A stretch of DNA of 64,000 nucleotides from Phycisphaera sp. (GTDB taxonomy: Bacteria > Planctomycetota > Phycisphaerae > Phycisphaerales > UBA1924). A program made the translations under genes and the position numbers. Under the pieces are notes generated by a model that ran no database searches, was not told the DNA's origin, and worked only from the letters and a program-made list of their open reading frames with translations. The stretch lies in NCBI GenBank assembly GCA_020639255.1, contig JACKGZ010000007.1, forward strand, positions 1 through 64,000, read 5' to 3'. Each line of letters opens with the position of its first letter. The stretch's first letter is position 1. This document shows positions 43,419-51,436 of this stretch, in pieces.

Positions 43419-43829
43419 ATGAGCGCTGAGACACTGACCGTCGGCAAGCTCGAAGACGTCCAGATTCTCGTGGTTGATGACGATCCGGATGTGCGTGAGT
43501 CCATCGAGGCCGCCATGCTCGCCGAGGGCGCCGTGACGGAGACCGCCAGCGACGGCAACACCGCCGTGGCGTACTGCAACGAGGATCCGCCCGATCTCGT
43601 CGTGCTCGACATGATGCTGCCGGGCCGAAGCGGGTTCTTGGTGCTCGAGAAGATCAAGGGCCGCGAGGACAGCCCCTTGGTCATCATGGTGACCGCCAAC
43701 GAGGGCAAGCGTCACCAGGAGTACGCCGAGGCGATCGGCGTGGACGCGTACATGATCAAGCCCGTGCCGCTGGCGAGCCTCGTCGAGAAGGCCGCCGAGC
43801 TCATCGCGAAACGCAAGAAGGGCGAATAA
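43419..43829 (+). CDS. Stand-alone response regulator receiver domain
   Basis: The 136-residue protein is a CheY-like receiver with all key residues: acidic pair in ILVVDDDPDVRE, phosphorylated Asp in LVVLDMMLPG near 61, Thr in VIMVTAN near 91 and Lys in YMIKPV near 113. No output domain is attached, so it may relay phosphate or act on a partner protein. GGGAG lies 8 bases before the ATG. It leads a four-gene run of tightly spaced genes. No histidine kinase is in the window. Confidence 0.92.
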   Translation: MSAETLTVGKLEDVQILVVDDDPDVRESIEAAMLAEGAVTETASDGNTAVAYCNEDPPDLVVLDMMLPGRSGFLVLEKIKGREDSPLVIMVTANEGKRHQEYAEAIGVDAYMIKPVPLASLVEKAAELIAKRKKGE

Positions 43830-43878
43830 CTCGCCGGTGCTGGCTTCGGGGCGTTTTGCGGCGAATCATGCTCCCAGC

Positions 43879-44202
43879 GTGGGCAGCCGCCAGATCATCC
43901 TGTTTCAGCCGCGAGACCCGGAAGACGCCGGCGCGGGCATGGCCGAGATCGGCTCGCCCCGCTCGGTCGAGCGCACGCTGCGCCCGTTCAACATCGCGCC
44001 CGACGGCGCCAAGGGCGCGATCGGGACGCTCTCGTTCTACGGCCCGGGCCTTGTGATCGAGGTGCCCATCGCGGCCGACGAGATCAACCAGCTCATGGCC
44101 TCGGTCGATGACGAGGAGACGGCCTGGCCCGTGCTCGCCCGGATCTGCCGAGAGCTCGGCTGGAAGATGATGGACCCGGAGTCGGGCCGGACGTTCATGT
44201 AA
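43879..44202 (+). CDS. Conserved small protein of unknown function
   Basis: This 107-residue product begins SRQIILFQPRDPEDAG after a GTG start, and ends with ELGWKMMDPESGRTFM. The middle has LSFYGPGLVIEVPIAADEI, which looks like a beta-strand domain. An upstream in-frame GTG at 43837 would add 14 residues, so the start is uncertain. It lies 50 bases after the receiver gene and 13 bases before the FmdB-like gene, suggesting one operon. I do not recognise the family. Confidence 0.6.
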   Translation: MGSRQIILFQPRDPEDAGAGMAEIGSPRSVERTLRPFNIAPDGAKGAIGTLSFYGPGLVIEVPIAADEINQLMASVDDEETAWPVLARICRELGWKMMDPESGRTFM

Positions 44203-44214
44203 AGGAGGCGCCCA

Positions 44215-44517
44215 ATGCCCACCTACGACTACGAGCTGCTTGATGAGAAGGGCGAGCCCACCGGCGAGCGCTTCGAGTGGGTGCAGTCCATGAAGGACGA
44301 TGCGCTCACCAAGCACCCCGAGACGGGCCAGCCCTGCCGGCGCGCGATCAGCCCGCCCAACATCGCCGGCACCTGGTCGCCCCTCAAGGAGAAGGGCCAG
44401 CTCTCGAACAAGAACCTCGAGCGCCTCGGGTTCACCAAGTACGAGAAACGCGGCGACGGCTATATGGAACGCGTCGCGGGCAAAGAAGGCCCCAAGACAC
44501 TCAGGGCCGACGACTAG
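44215..44517 (+). CDS. FmdB-like small protein with degenerate zinc ribbon
   Basis: The 100-residue protein starts MPTYDYELLDEKGEPTGERF, where FmdB-family regulatory proteins have MPTYEYxCxxCGxxF. The spacing and the downstream FEWVQSMKDDALTKHP and GQPCRRAIS also match. However, the first cysteine pair is replaced by LLDEKGE and only one Cys of the second pair remains, so it should not bind zinc as a ribbon. AAAGGAGG lies 5 bases before the ATG, one of the strongest ribosome sites in the window. The next gene begins 1 base after its stop. Confidence 0.75.
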   Translation: MPTYDYELLDEKGEPTGERFEWVQSMKDDALTKHPETGQPCRRAISPPNIAGTWSPLKEKGQLSNKNLERLGFTKYEKRGDGYMERVAGKEGPKTLRADD

Positions 44518-44518
44518 C

Positions 44519-44959
44519 GTGCGCCAACTCACGGCTATCACGCTCCTGCTCGCCTGCCTGACCGGTTGCGGCGAGCCATACGAGAAGCCCACGCAGGTCC
44601 GCGTCTCGCGCGTCATCACCGCCGCCGGCGACCGTGTGGTGACGTACACGGCGATGTACGACGACGGCATCGAGACGTACATCGACTTCGATCCGCAGGG
44701 CGACGTCGACATGATCACCGTCGAGCGTGACTCGGTCGGTGATCTGACGCACTACGTGCGCAAGGGCTTTGAGACACGGGCCACCGAGAACGACGCCGCG
44801 GAGCACACCGAGCTGACGCCCGAGTGGCAGAAGCGGTTCGAGTACATCGACAGCCTGGGCGATGTGGACCTTGTACCCTGGGACGACGGGCACGGGATGA
44901 TGACGCCCCGCGATTTCGATCAGATGCGTCAGGGACAGCCGGAGTCCGGCGGTCGGTAG
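44519..44959 (+). CDS. Small lipoprotein
   Basis: A GTG start 1 base after the FmdB-like stop gives 146 residues, with the lipoprotein signal ITLLLACLTGCGE (Cys at residue 17). The mature part contains a strand repeat (VVTYTAMYDDGIETYIDFD, then GDVDMITVERDSVGDLTHYV) with an alternating acidic and hydrophobic pattern. Function unknown. The last 31 bases overlap the end of the convergent O-antigen ligase gene. It belongs by spacing to the receiver-domain operon. Confidence 0.68.
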   Translation: MRQLTAITLLLACLTGCGEPYEKPTQVRVSRVITAAGDRVVTYTAMYDDGIETYIDFDPQGDVDMITVERDSVGDLTHYVRKGFETRATENDAAEHTELTPEWQKRFEYIDSLGDVDLVPWDDGHGMMTPRDFDQMRQGQPESGGR

Positions 44960-46278
44960 CGATTCGAGGATCGCATCGACAGAGCCGCGAACGTGCCGAG
45001 CACGGCTGCGGTCTGTGTGTGCAGGTGCACCGTCGCGAAGATCCCGACGATCATCACCGCGATGATCGCGCCTGTGATCCCGGCCTGATAGGTCTCGTGA
45101 TCGAGCCTGCTCGGCCAACTTTCGAGAATCAGTGCCGCGATCAGCAGCGCGACGAGCGCAAGCCCGACGAGCCCCTGTGTGGCCGCGATGTGGACGTACG
45201 CGCCGTGCGCGTTGCGCTCGATGGGCTGGCTCTCCTCGGAGATCCCTCTCTCCCGCTGCGCGCTTTCGACCCATGTCCTGTAGCCGCCGGTGCCGGTGCC
45301 GACGATCGGGTTGGCCGCGAACGCGCGTCCGGCCCAGATCCACATGTTGATCCGCGCGCCGGTGCTCGTCGCGTAGTTGTCGTTCTCGAGGGCCTGCTCG
45401 ACCTCCCAGCGGCCCTCATCGACCCGGCTCCGGATCCTGTCGCCGAGCGTCAGCCACACGGCGGGGAGCGCGATGGCTGCGATGACAGCGCCCAGAATCA
45501 GCACGCGCACGCGGTGTTTCGTCAGCCACACGGCACGCAGCAGCGCGAGCACGAAAAACAACACCCCGGCGATCCAGGCCCCGCGCGCGCCGGTCGCGAT
45601 GACCGAGAACAACGCGAGCACAGCGAACGCTCGCGCGGGCCACCGCAGGGCGTGCTTCGGGTCGAGCGCGACGGGCAGGTGGAGCCCGAACGCCGCCAGG
45701 AAGATCGAGCCGGCCGAGGCGGGCATGAACCAGCAGCTGATCCGGTTCGAATAGGCGTCGAAGTCGAGGTTCTCCCACCCGAACTCGAACGCCATGGCCT
45801 GCACCGTCTGCGCGCCGTAGGCGACCGCGTAGCTGACCACAATGCACAGGACGAACCACCGGCGCAGATGCCGAAGTGGCCAGAACGCGGGCACGAGCAT
45901 GAACCAGCGCAATGCGTCGACCTCGGCGACACCCAACCCGGGATTGACGGACCAGACAATCCCGAGCAGCGAGTACGCGAGATACAGAAGTCCAACCAGA
46001 ACGACGGGCCGCGAGAGCAGCGCGGGGTAGAGGCGCCAGGTCGCGTAGAGCCGCGCCAGCGAGACGCCCATCAAGATGCCGCCGGAAACCTCGGTGAAGC
46101 TGATGGGCATCGCGACGCAGAGGCAGAACAGGCACGCGCTGGCGACGTGGAACCAATGACCCCACCGGACTGTTCGGTTGGCCCGCTCGTTGAGCGCCCA
46201 GAGACGGTCGCCGTCTTCGGTGTGCCCGCGGAGCCACCCGGCGATGTCGATTCGGTCCTTGGGCATCGCCGCCAGCAT
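44929..46278 (-). CDS. O-antigen ligase / Wzy-like membrane protein
   Basis: The 449-residue protein has about 11 hydrophobic helices. The family signature loop lies at about residues 290-400. It includes IATGARGAWIAGVLFF, a periplasmic stretch with ARINMWIWAGRAFAANPIVGTGTGGYRT and, further on, IERNAHGAYVHIAATQGLVG, where NAHG.Y...A..G..G matches the conserved WaaL/Wzy His motif. It should transfer lipid-linked O-polysaccharide onto lipid A-core, or polymerise it. ATG 46278 has AGAGG about 8 bases upstream; ATG 46266 is possible. It is divergent from the multidomain glycosyltransferase gene, which fits a surface-glycan locus. Confidence 0.87.
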   Translation of the reverse strand: MLAAMPKDRIDIAGWLRGHTEDGDRLWALNERANRTVRWGHWFHVASACLFCLCVAMPISFTEVSGGILMGVSLARLYATWRLYPALLSRPVVLVGLLYLAYSLLGIVWSVNPGLGVAEVDALRWFMLVPAFWPLRHLRRWFVLCIVVSYAVAYGAQTVQAMAFEFGWENLDFDAYSNRISCWFMPASAGSIFLAAFGLHLPVALDPKHALRWPARAFAVLALFSVIATGARGAWIAGVLFFVLALLRAVWLTKHRVRVLILGAVIAAIALPAVWLTLGDRIRSRVDEGRWEVEQALENDNYATSTGARINMWIWAGRAFAANPIVGTGTGGYRTWVESAQRERGISEESQPIERNAHGAYVHIAATQGLVGLALVALLIAALILESWPSRLDHETYQAGITGAIIAVMIVGIFATVHLHTQTAAVLGTFAALSMRSSNRYRPPDSGCP

Positions 46279-46524
46279 AGCTCCCGCCTCTCGCACGGAG
46301 CGGCTCGATATCCGGTGCGATGAGCACCTCGCTCTGTGTTTCCAGCGTGATTTGAATCGATCGCCGATTCTCTGTTGGGGTGATAACCCGAGCGGACCAA
46401 GATGGGAGGCCGCCGCCCCGATCGGTCGCCGCAACCTAGAATCTCCCCGGCAGCGGCGGGGCAGGTCCGGGCGGAGCGCGGGGGCGATCTCGTCGAGCGG
46501 AGTCACCCAAACGGCGAACAGGGG

Positions 46525-49500
46525 ATGAGTTTGGAACACCCAAGCGAGAGCGCAGCCTCGGGAGCTTCATTGGCACACGTCGGCGATCCGATCATCGTCG
46601 CCCAGATGGGCAAGGTCGCCTCGACGAGCGTGAGCCGGGCACTTGAGGAACTCGGCGTCCCGGTGTTCCAGGTGCACCACCTCGACCGCGCGTTCCTCGA
46701 CGAGGTGGCCGCCAGGCTGAGGGCCGACGGTCAGGACCAGGATCACATCCGCCAGTCGTACCGCGTGCTGGAAGAGATCGTCACGCCGGGCAAGCCCGCG
46801 CGGATCGTCAGCCTCGTCCGCGACCCGATCGCGCGCAACATCTCCGCCTTCTTTCAGAACAAGGATCTGCTCGCCAAGTCGGTCGAGGACGTCGACGCGC
46901 TGATCGCGAAGTTCCTGGACACCTACTCGCACGACATCCCGCTGCAGTACTTTGATCTGCACATCAAGCCGGTGTTCGGTGTGGATGTGTACGCGACGCC
47001 CTTCGATCAAGATCGCAAGCGGCTGATCACGTCGGCCGGCGGGTACAGCGTATTGGTGCTCAGGGCCGAGGACCCTGACGAGCACAAGCAATCGGCGCTC
47101 CGCGAGTTCACCGGCTTGGACAGCGTCGCGCTCGGGCGCGCCAACGTCGGGGCGAACAAGAAATACTCGGGCCAGTACTCGGACTTCCTCGATCGCATCC
47201 GCCTGCCGGAGGCCTATATCGACCGGATGCTCACCTCGAAGATGGCGAGGCACTTCTACACCGAGCAGGAGATCGAGGGCTTCGCCAAGCGCTGGCGCAA
47301 GCCCGCGGCGTTCCGCCCGGTCGAGGTGCTCGCGCCCGAGACGGATCTGCCCACGATCGCGATCGTCAGCCCGAGCTACAACCAGGCCGAATTCGTCGAG
47401 CGCATGCTCGAGAGCGTGCGGAACCAGTCCTACGCGCCGACGGAGCACATCGTGCAGGACGCCTGCTCGACCGACGGCACGGCCGACATCCTGCGCAAAT
47501 ACGCGGACAAGGCCGACGGCGTCGACCTGCGCATCGAGAAGGACAACGGGCAGGTCGACGCGATCAACCGCGGCTTCACACGCGCGAAGGCGGACATCGT
47601 CACCTGGCTCAACACCGACGACGTGTACTCTGACCCTGACGCTCTGCGCCACATCGCGGAGGTCTTCGCCAAGAACCCCGATGTGGACGTGGTGTACTGC
47701 CGGGGTCGGTTTGTGGACCCGGATGGCAACGTGCTTCGCGACGCGTACATCAACTCGGATCCGGAGGCGCTCGAACGCGAGTTCACACACTCGGTGGGCA
47801 TCCTCCAGCCGGCGTTGTTTTTCAGGAAGTCGGTGTTCGAGCGGTTCGGACCGCTGGATGAGGGACTGAACTTCGCGTTCGATTACGAGTACTGGATCCG
47901 CCTGGCGCGTGGCGGCGCGAAGTTCAAGTTCGTCGATCGCACGATCGTCGACGCGACGCTCCACCCCAACAGCAAAACGCAGGCGCTCCGCAGCAAGCAG
48001 TACCACGAGTCGCTCGTCGCGGTGAAGCGCCACTACGGCTTCGTGCCCCTACGCTGGCTCCGCAGGCTCGCCGAGTTCGAGGTGAGCGGGATCGACGGCA
48101 TCGTGCGCACCAAGAAGGACGTGCCCGAGGCGGACCTGCCCAAAATCGACGAACGCATCGGCGAGCTGCAACGTGAGTGGAACGGCTCGCTCAAGGCGTA
48201 TCGCTCGCTGCTCAACCGCCCGAGCCTCGGCGCGGGCAGCGTGCCGATCGCCGAGACGATCGAGGATCTGGTGCGGCGCGAAATCATCGATACGGACCGG
48301 CTGGTGGCGACGTCGTTCACGAGCGCGTACTTCACGCAGGGGCTCAACCTGATCGCCTCGCTGCACAGGCTTGGCGAGGACGCGGTCTCGCTGATCGTCG
48401 TGTACGCGATCGACCTCACGCCCGAGCAGCGCGAGCGCCTCGCCGAGTTCGATCGCGTGGTCGTGCGCGATTACCCGGCCGAGACGGCACGGTTCTTCGA
48501 CGGGTACATGTCGCCCAAGAATTACGCGTACAAGTGCGCGGCGATCAAGGCCGCCGGCGAGCTGGCGCGCGAAGGCGACCGCGTGCTCTGGATCGACGCA
48601 GGCGTCGTGGTCGCAAGGCCCATCGAGGAGGTCTTCGAGATCATCACGCGCGAGGGCGCGTTCTTCGTCGATCACGACGACAAGCCGGGCTGGCCCCTGC
48701 TCAACGCGACGTTCACGCACGCCGAGGCGGTGCGCCGAATGGAGGCGACGGGCAACGAATTGCTCGCCCCGCACCTCTGCTCGTGCTTCCTCGGGTACGT
48801 TAAGGGCGGCAAGGCGCAGGAGCTCGTCGACCTGGCGTACGAGTACAGCCAGGATCCCGAGATCGTCGCCTGGCCAAAGCACCTGAGTGACGCCGACGCT
48901 CGGCCCGCGGCCAAGATGTCGGCGACGAAGAAGGCGCAGTACCGCGCGCTGCTCGAGAAGAACCGCCTGGGCAAAGAGATCGCGGGCGCGCGCGTGCTCG
49001 ATGTCACGCCCTACCTCGGGCACAGGCAGGACCAGTCGATCTACTCGATCCTCTGCGCCCGCTTCGGCTTCAAGCAGTTCTCGGCGACACGCTTCTGCTG
49101 GTCCGATGGGCCGTCGAGCCGGGCTTCGCTCGAGAACTGGAAGTGCGGCGCCGAGGCCGAGCTCGATCGTTCGGACGAACTCCCCAAGGCGATGCCGGCG
49201 TCGGCGATCGCGTACCACCACCGCGGGCTGTACAACAACCTGAGCGGGATACGTCTCGACAAACGCACCGAGGCGCTCGTCCTGCTCGGCAACGGGCCGT
49301 CGCTGCGCGACTTCGACTTTGCGAGGCTTGAGGGCGCCGACACGCTCGGTATGAACGCGGCGTACCGATACTGGGACCGCATCAACTGGTACCCGACGTA
49401 CTACTGCTGCATGGACAAGGTCGTGATCATGTCGCACGACGAGGAGATCCTGCGGCTGATCCGCGAGCGCAAGAGCAACGGCATCCGGCGATTCTTCCTC

Positions 49501-51285
49501 CGCAAGATCTTCGCCGACGCGCACCCCGAGGTCCGCGACAACCCGGCGGTGGTGATCCTGGAGAACGAGAAGGAGTTCCAGCCGCTGCTCCGGCTGAAGG
49601 ACATCACAACGGGCAACTTCTCGGCGCTCTTCGGCGCGACACTCGGGTATCGCAAGATCGCGCTGCTCGGCATCGATTGCAACTACGTCGAGCAGATCAA
49701 GGAGTGCAGGCCCGCGGGCGACACCAAGCTCGTGATCGACGAGACGCCGACCTCGAACCCGAACTACTTCTTCGACGACTACCAGCAGTCGGGCGACGTG
49801 TACAACATCCCCAATGTCACCCCCGGCTTCCACGCGGGGTCGTGGGTCGAGACCGAGCGCGTGCTGACCGAAGCGGGCGTCAAGGTCTTCAACTGCAACG
49901 ATCAATCGAAGCTGACCGTGTTCCCGTTCGAACAGCTCGAGCGTGTGATCGCGGGCGAGGAAGCGAAGCCGACAGAGGAGCCGCCTGCTCCGGTTGGGGC
50001 CGCGTTCAGCCGCGACGCCAGGGCCAAGATCGAGGAGCTGGACTTCATCCAGCAGGCCATCGGCAAGGACCACGCCGACGACACGATGGTCGACGTCGGC
50101 GCGCACCACGGCGGGTCGTCCGTCGGCTTCCTGAAGGCCGGCTGGCGCGTACTCGCCTTCGAGCCCGATCCGACCAACCGCGAGCGTGTGACGAACCGTT
50201 TGGGCGCGAACCCGAGGTTCACGCTCGACCCGCGCGCGGTGAGCGATGAGCCCAAGAGCGGCGTCTCGTTCTTCGCGTCCGACCAAAGCACCGGCGCCAG
50301 CAGCCTGGCGGCCTTTACGCAGAACCATCACGAGACCGCGACCGTCGACATCACGACGCTCGATATCGCGCTGCGTGAGTACGGCATCGAGCAGGTGCGG
50401 TTGCTCAAGATCGACGCCGAGGGCTTCGACAAGCACGTTCTCGAAGGTTTCCCGTGGGATCGCACGCAGCCGGCGGCGATCATGTGCGAGTTCGAGGACC
50501 GCAAGACCAAGCCGCTCGGGTATACAACGGCTGACATGGCGAACCTGCTCGCTGAGAAGGGTTATCGAGTCTTCGTGAGCGAGTGGCACCCGATCGTGCG
50601 CTATGGCGTGCAGCACGACTGGCGTCAGATGTTCCGCTGGGGCTCGGGCTTGGCGCCGGCGGATCAGTCGTGGGGCAACCTGATCGCGTTCCGCTATAAG
50701 GCCGACGCCGACGCGTTCGAGGAACTCGTCCGCGAGATGATCGTGTCGGGCGGATTCGTACGCCGAGCCAAAGCGCCCGCGCCGAGTCCTCAGCCCGCGC
50801 CGGCTCCCGCCAAGCGTCACGGCGGGCAGGCACCCGTGGCTCAGCGTGCCAAGGCCCCTGGGCTCAAGCCGAGCAAGCCGGTGCATCAGCCGATCGCGCA
50901 GCCCTCGTGGTCGGTGGCGCCGCTGCCGCAGCGTCCGTTCGTACGGATCAAGCTGCCGTGGGCGCCGCGTCGTCCGGTCGAGCACACGCCGAAGGAGCGG
51001 GCGAGGCTGATGCTGGGCAAACTCGGACGCGTGTACTACGGCCGGACCGGAGCGCTCGCCGGCGCGGCGGTGCTGCTCTGGATCATCGGCATCGTCATGA
51101 TCGCCTCGGGTCTGCCCGTCTGGTCGGGCCTGCTGGTGGGCACGCTGGCGTGGGGACCGATCCTGGTCCTGATCGCGACGATCGCGGTCAATGCACGTCG
51201 GCAGGCCTTCGAGAACGACGCGGCCCTGCGCGGGGCCGTGGAGAAGGGCATCCGTGAGGCGGTGAACCACATCCGCGGAAAGTGA
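46525..51285 (+). CDS. 1586-residue multidomain glycan enzyme: sulfotransferase-like, GT-A, second GT, GT42/MptE-like, FkbM methyltransferase, membrane tail
   Basis: Modules in order, by motif. Residues 20-260 resemble the NKWYS/sulfotransferase-like capsule family (AQMGKVASTSVSRALEELG). Residues 275-500 are a GT2 glycosyltransferase (IAIVSPSYNQAEFVERMLES, WLNTDDVYSDP). Residues 589-860 look like another GT-A domain (VATSFTSAYFTQGLNL, VLWIDAG). Residues 914-1135 are GT42 sialyltransferase/DUF115-like (VLLGNGPSLRDFDFARL, then NFSALFGATLGYRKIALLGI). Residues 1185-1390 are an FkbM methyltransferase (MVDVGAHHGGSSVGF, RLLKIDAEGFDKHVLEGF). A Pro/Ala-rich linker (1415-1470) and two membrane helices (1510-1557) end it. 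Such a chain could build and modify one surface glycan at the membrane. The start at 46525 is the first ATG near the first module. Confidence 0.82.
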   Translation: MSLEHPSESAASGASLAHVGDPIIVAQMGKVASTSVSRALEELGVPVFQVHHLDRAFLDEVAARLRADGQDQDHIRQSYRVLEEIVTPGKPARIVSLVRDPIARNISAFFQNKDLLAKSVEDVDALIAKFLDTYSHDIPLQYFDLHIKPVFGVDVYATPFDQDRKRLITSAGGYSVLVLRAEDPDEHKQSALREFTGLDSVALGRANVGANKKYSGQYSDFLDRIRLPEAYIDRMLTSKMARHFYTEQEIEGFAKRWRKPAAFRPVEVLAPETDLPTIAIVSPSYNQAEFVERMLESVRNQSYAPTEHIVQDACSTDGTADILRKYADKADGVDLRIEKDNGQVDAINRGFTRAKADIVTWLNTDDVYSDPDALRHIAEVFAKNPDVDVVYCRGRFVDPDGNVLRDAYINSDPEALEREFTHSVGILQPALFFRKSVFERFGPLDEGLNFAFDYEYWIRLARGGAKFKFVDRTIVDATLHPNSKTQALRSKQYHESLVAVKRHYGFVPLRWLRRLAEFEVSGIDGIVRTKKDVPEADLPKIDERIGELQREWNGSLKAYRSLLNRPSLGAGSVPIAETIEDLVRREIIDTDRLVATSFTSAYFTQGLNLIASLHRLGEDAVSLIVVYAIDLTPEQRERLAEFDRVVVRDYPAETARFFDGYMSPKNYAYKCAAIKAAGELAREGDRVLWIDAGVVVARPIEEVFEIITREGAFFVDHDDKPGWPLLNATFTHAEAVRRMEATGNELLAPHLCSCFLGYVKGGKAQELVDLAYEYSQDPEIVAWPKHLSDADARPAAKMSATKKAQYRALLEKNRLGKEIAGARVLDVTPYLGHRQDQSIYSILCARFGFKQFSATRFCWSDGPSSRASLENWKCGAEAELDRSDELPKAMPASAIAYHHRGLYNNLSGIRLDKRTEALVLLGNGPSLRDFDFARLEGADTLGMNAAYRYWDRINWYPTYYCCMDKVVIMSHDEEILRLIRERKSNGIRRFFLRKIFADAHPEVRDNPAVVILENEKEFQPLLRLKDITTGNFSALFGATLGYRKIALLGIDCNYVEQIKECRPAGDTKLVIDETPTSNPNYFFDDYQQSGDVYNIPNVTPGFHAGSWVETERVLTEAGVKVFNCNDQSKLTVFPFEQLERVIAGEEAKPTEEPPAPVGAAFSRDARAKIEELDFIQQAIGKDHADDTMVDVGAHHGGSSVGFLKAGWRVLAFEPDPTNRERVTNRLGANPRFTLDPRAVSDEPKSGVSFFASDQSTGASSLAAFTQNHHETATVDITTLDIALREYGIEQVRLLKIDAEGFDKHVLEGFPWDRTQPAAIMCEFEDRKTKPLGYTTADMANLLAEKGYRVFVSEWHPIVRYGVQHDWRQMFRWGSGLAPADQSWGNLIAFRYKADADAFEELVREMIVSGGFVRRAKAPAPSPQPAPAPAKRHGGQAPVAQRAKAPGLKPSKPVHQPIAQPSWSVAPLPQRPFVRIKLPWAPRRPVEHTPKERARLMLGKLGRVYYGRTGALAGAAVLLWIIGIVMIASGLPVWSGLLVGTLAWGPILVLIATIAVNARRQAFENDAALRGAVEKGIREAVNHIRGK

Positions 51286-51335
51286 CCGGGTATACCGGCT
51301 ATTTGCACGGATTTTGTGCGGGTCCGGTGCTCGGA

Positions 51336-51341
51336 ATGTAG
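51336..51341 (+). promoter_or_regulatory. Candidate -10 box TAGAAT ahead of the Gln-rich membrane protein
   Basis: GTAGAAT lies about 95 bases before the ATG at 51437 in an otherwise featureless 150-base gap. A -35 at 17 bp is not clear. Confidence 0.3.
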
Positions 51342-51436
51342 AATGGTCGCAACGCGGGGCCGCCTTCTCCCGAACCATAGTGGAGCGGGCGGTGTCTGTA
51401 TGAGGGGCCGCAGGCAACACCCTCAAGGAGTTCCTC

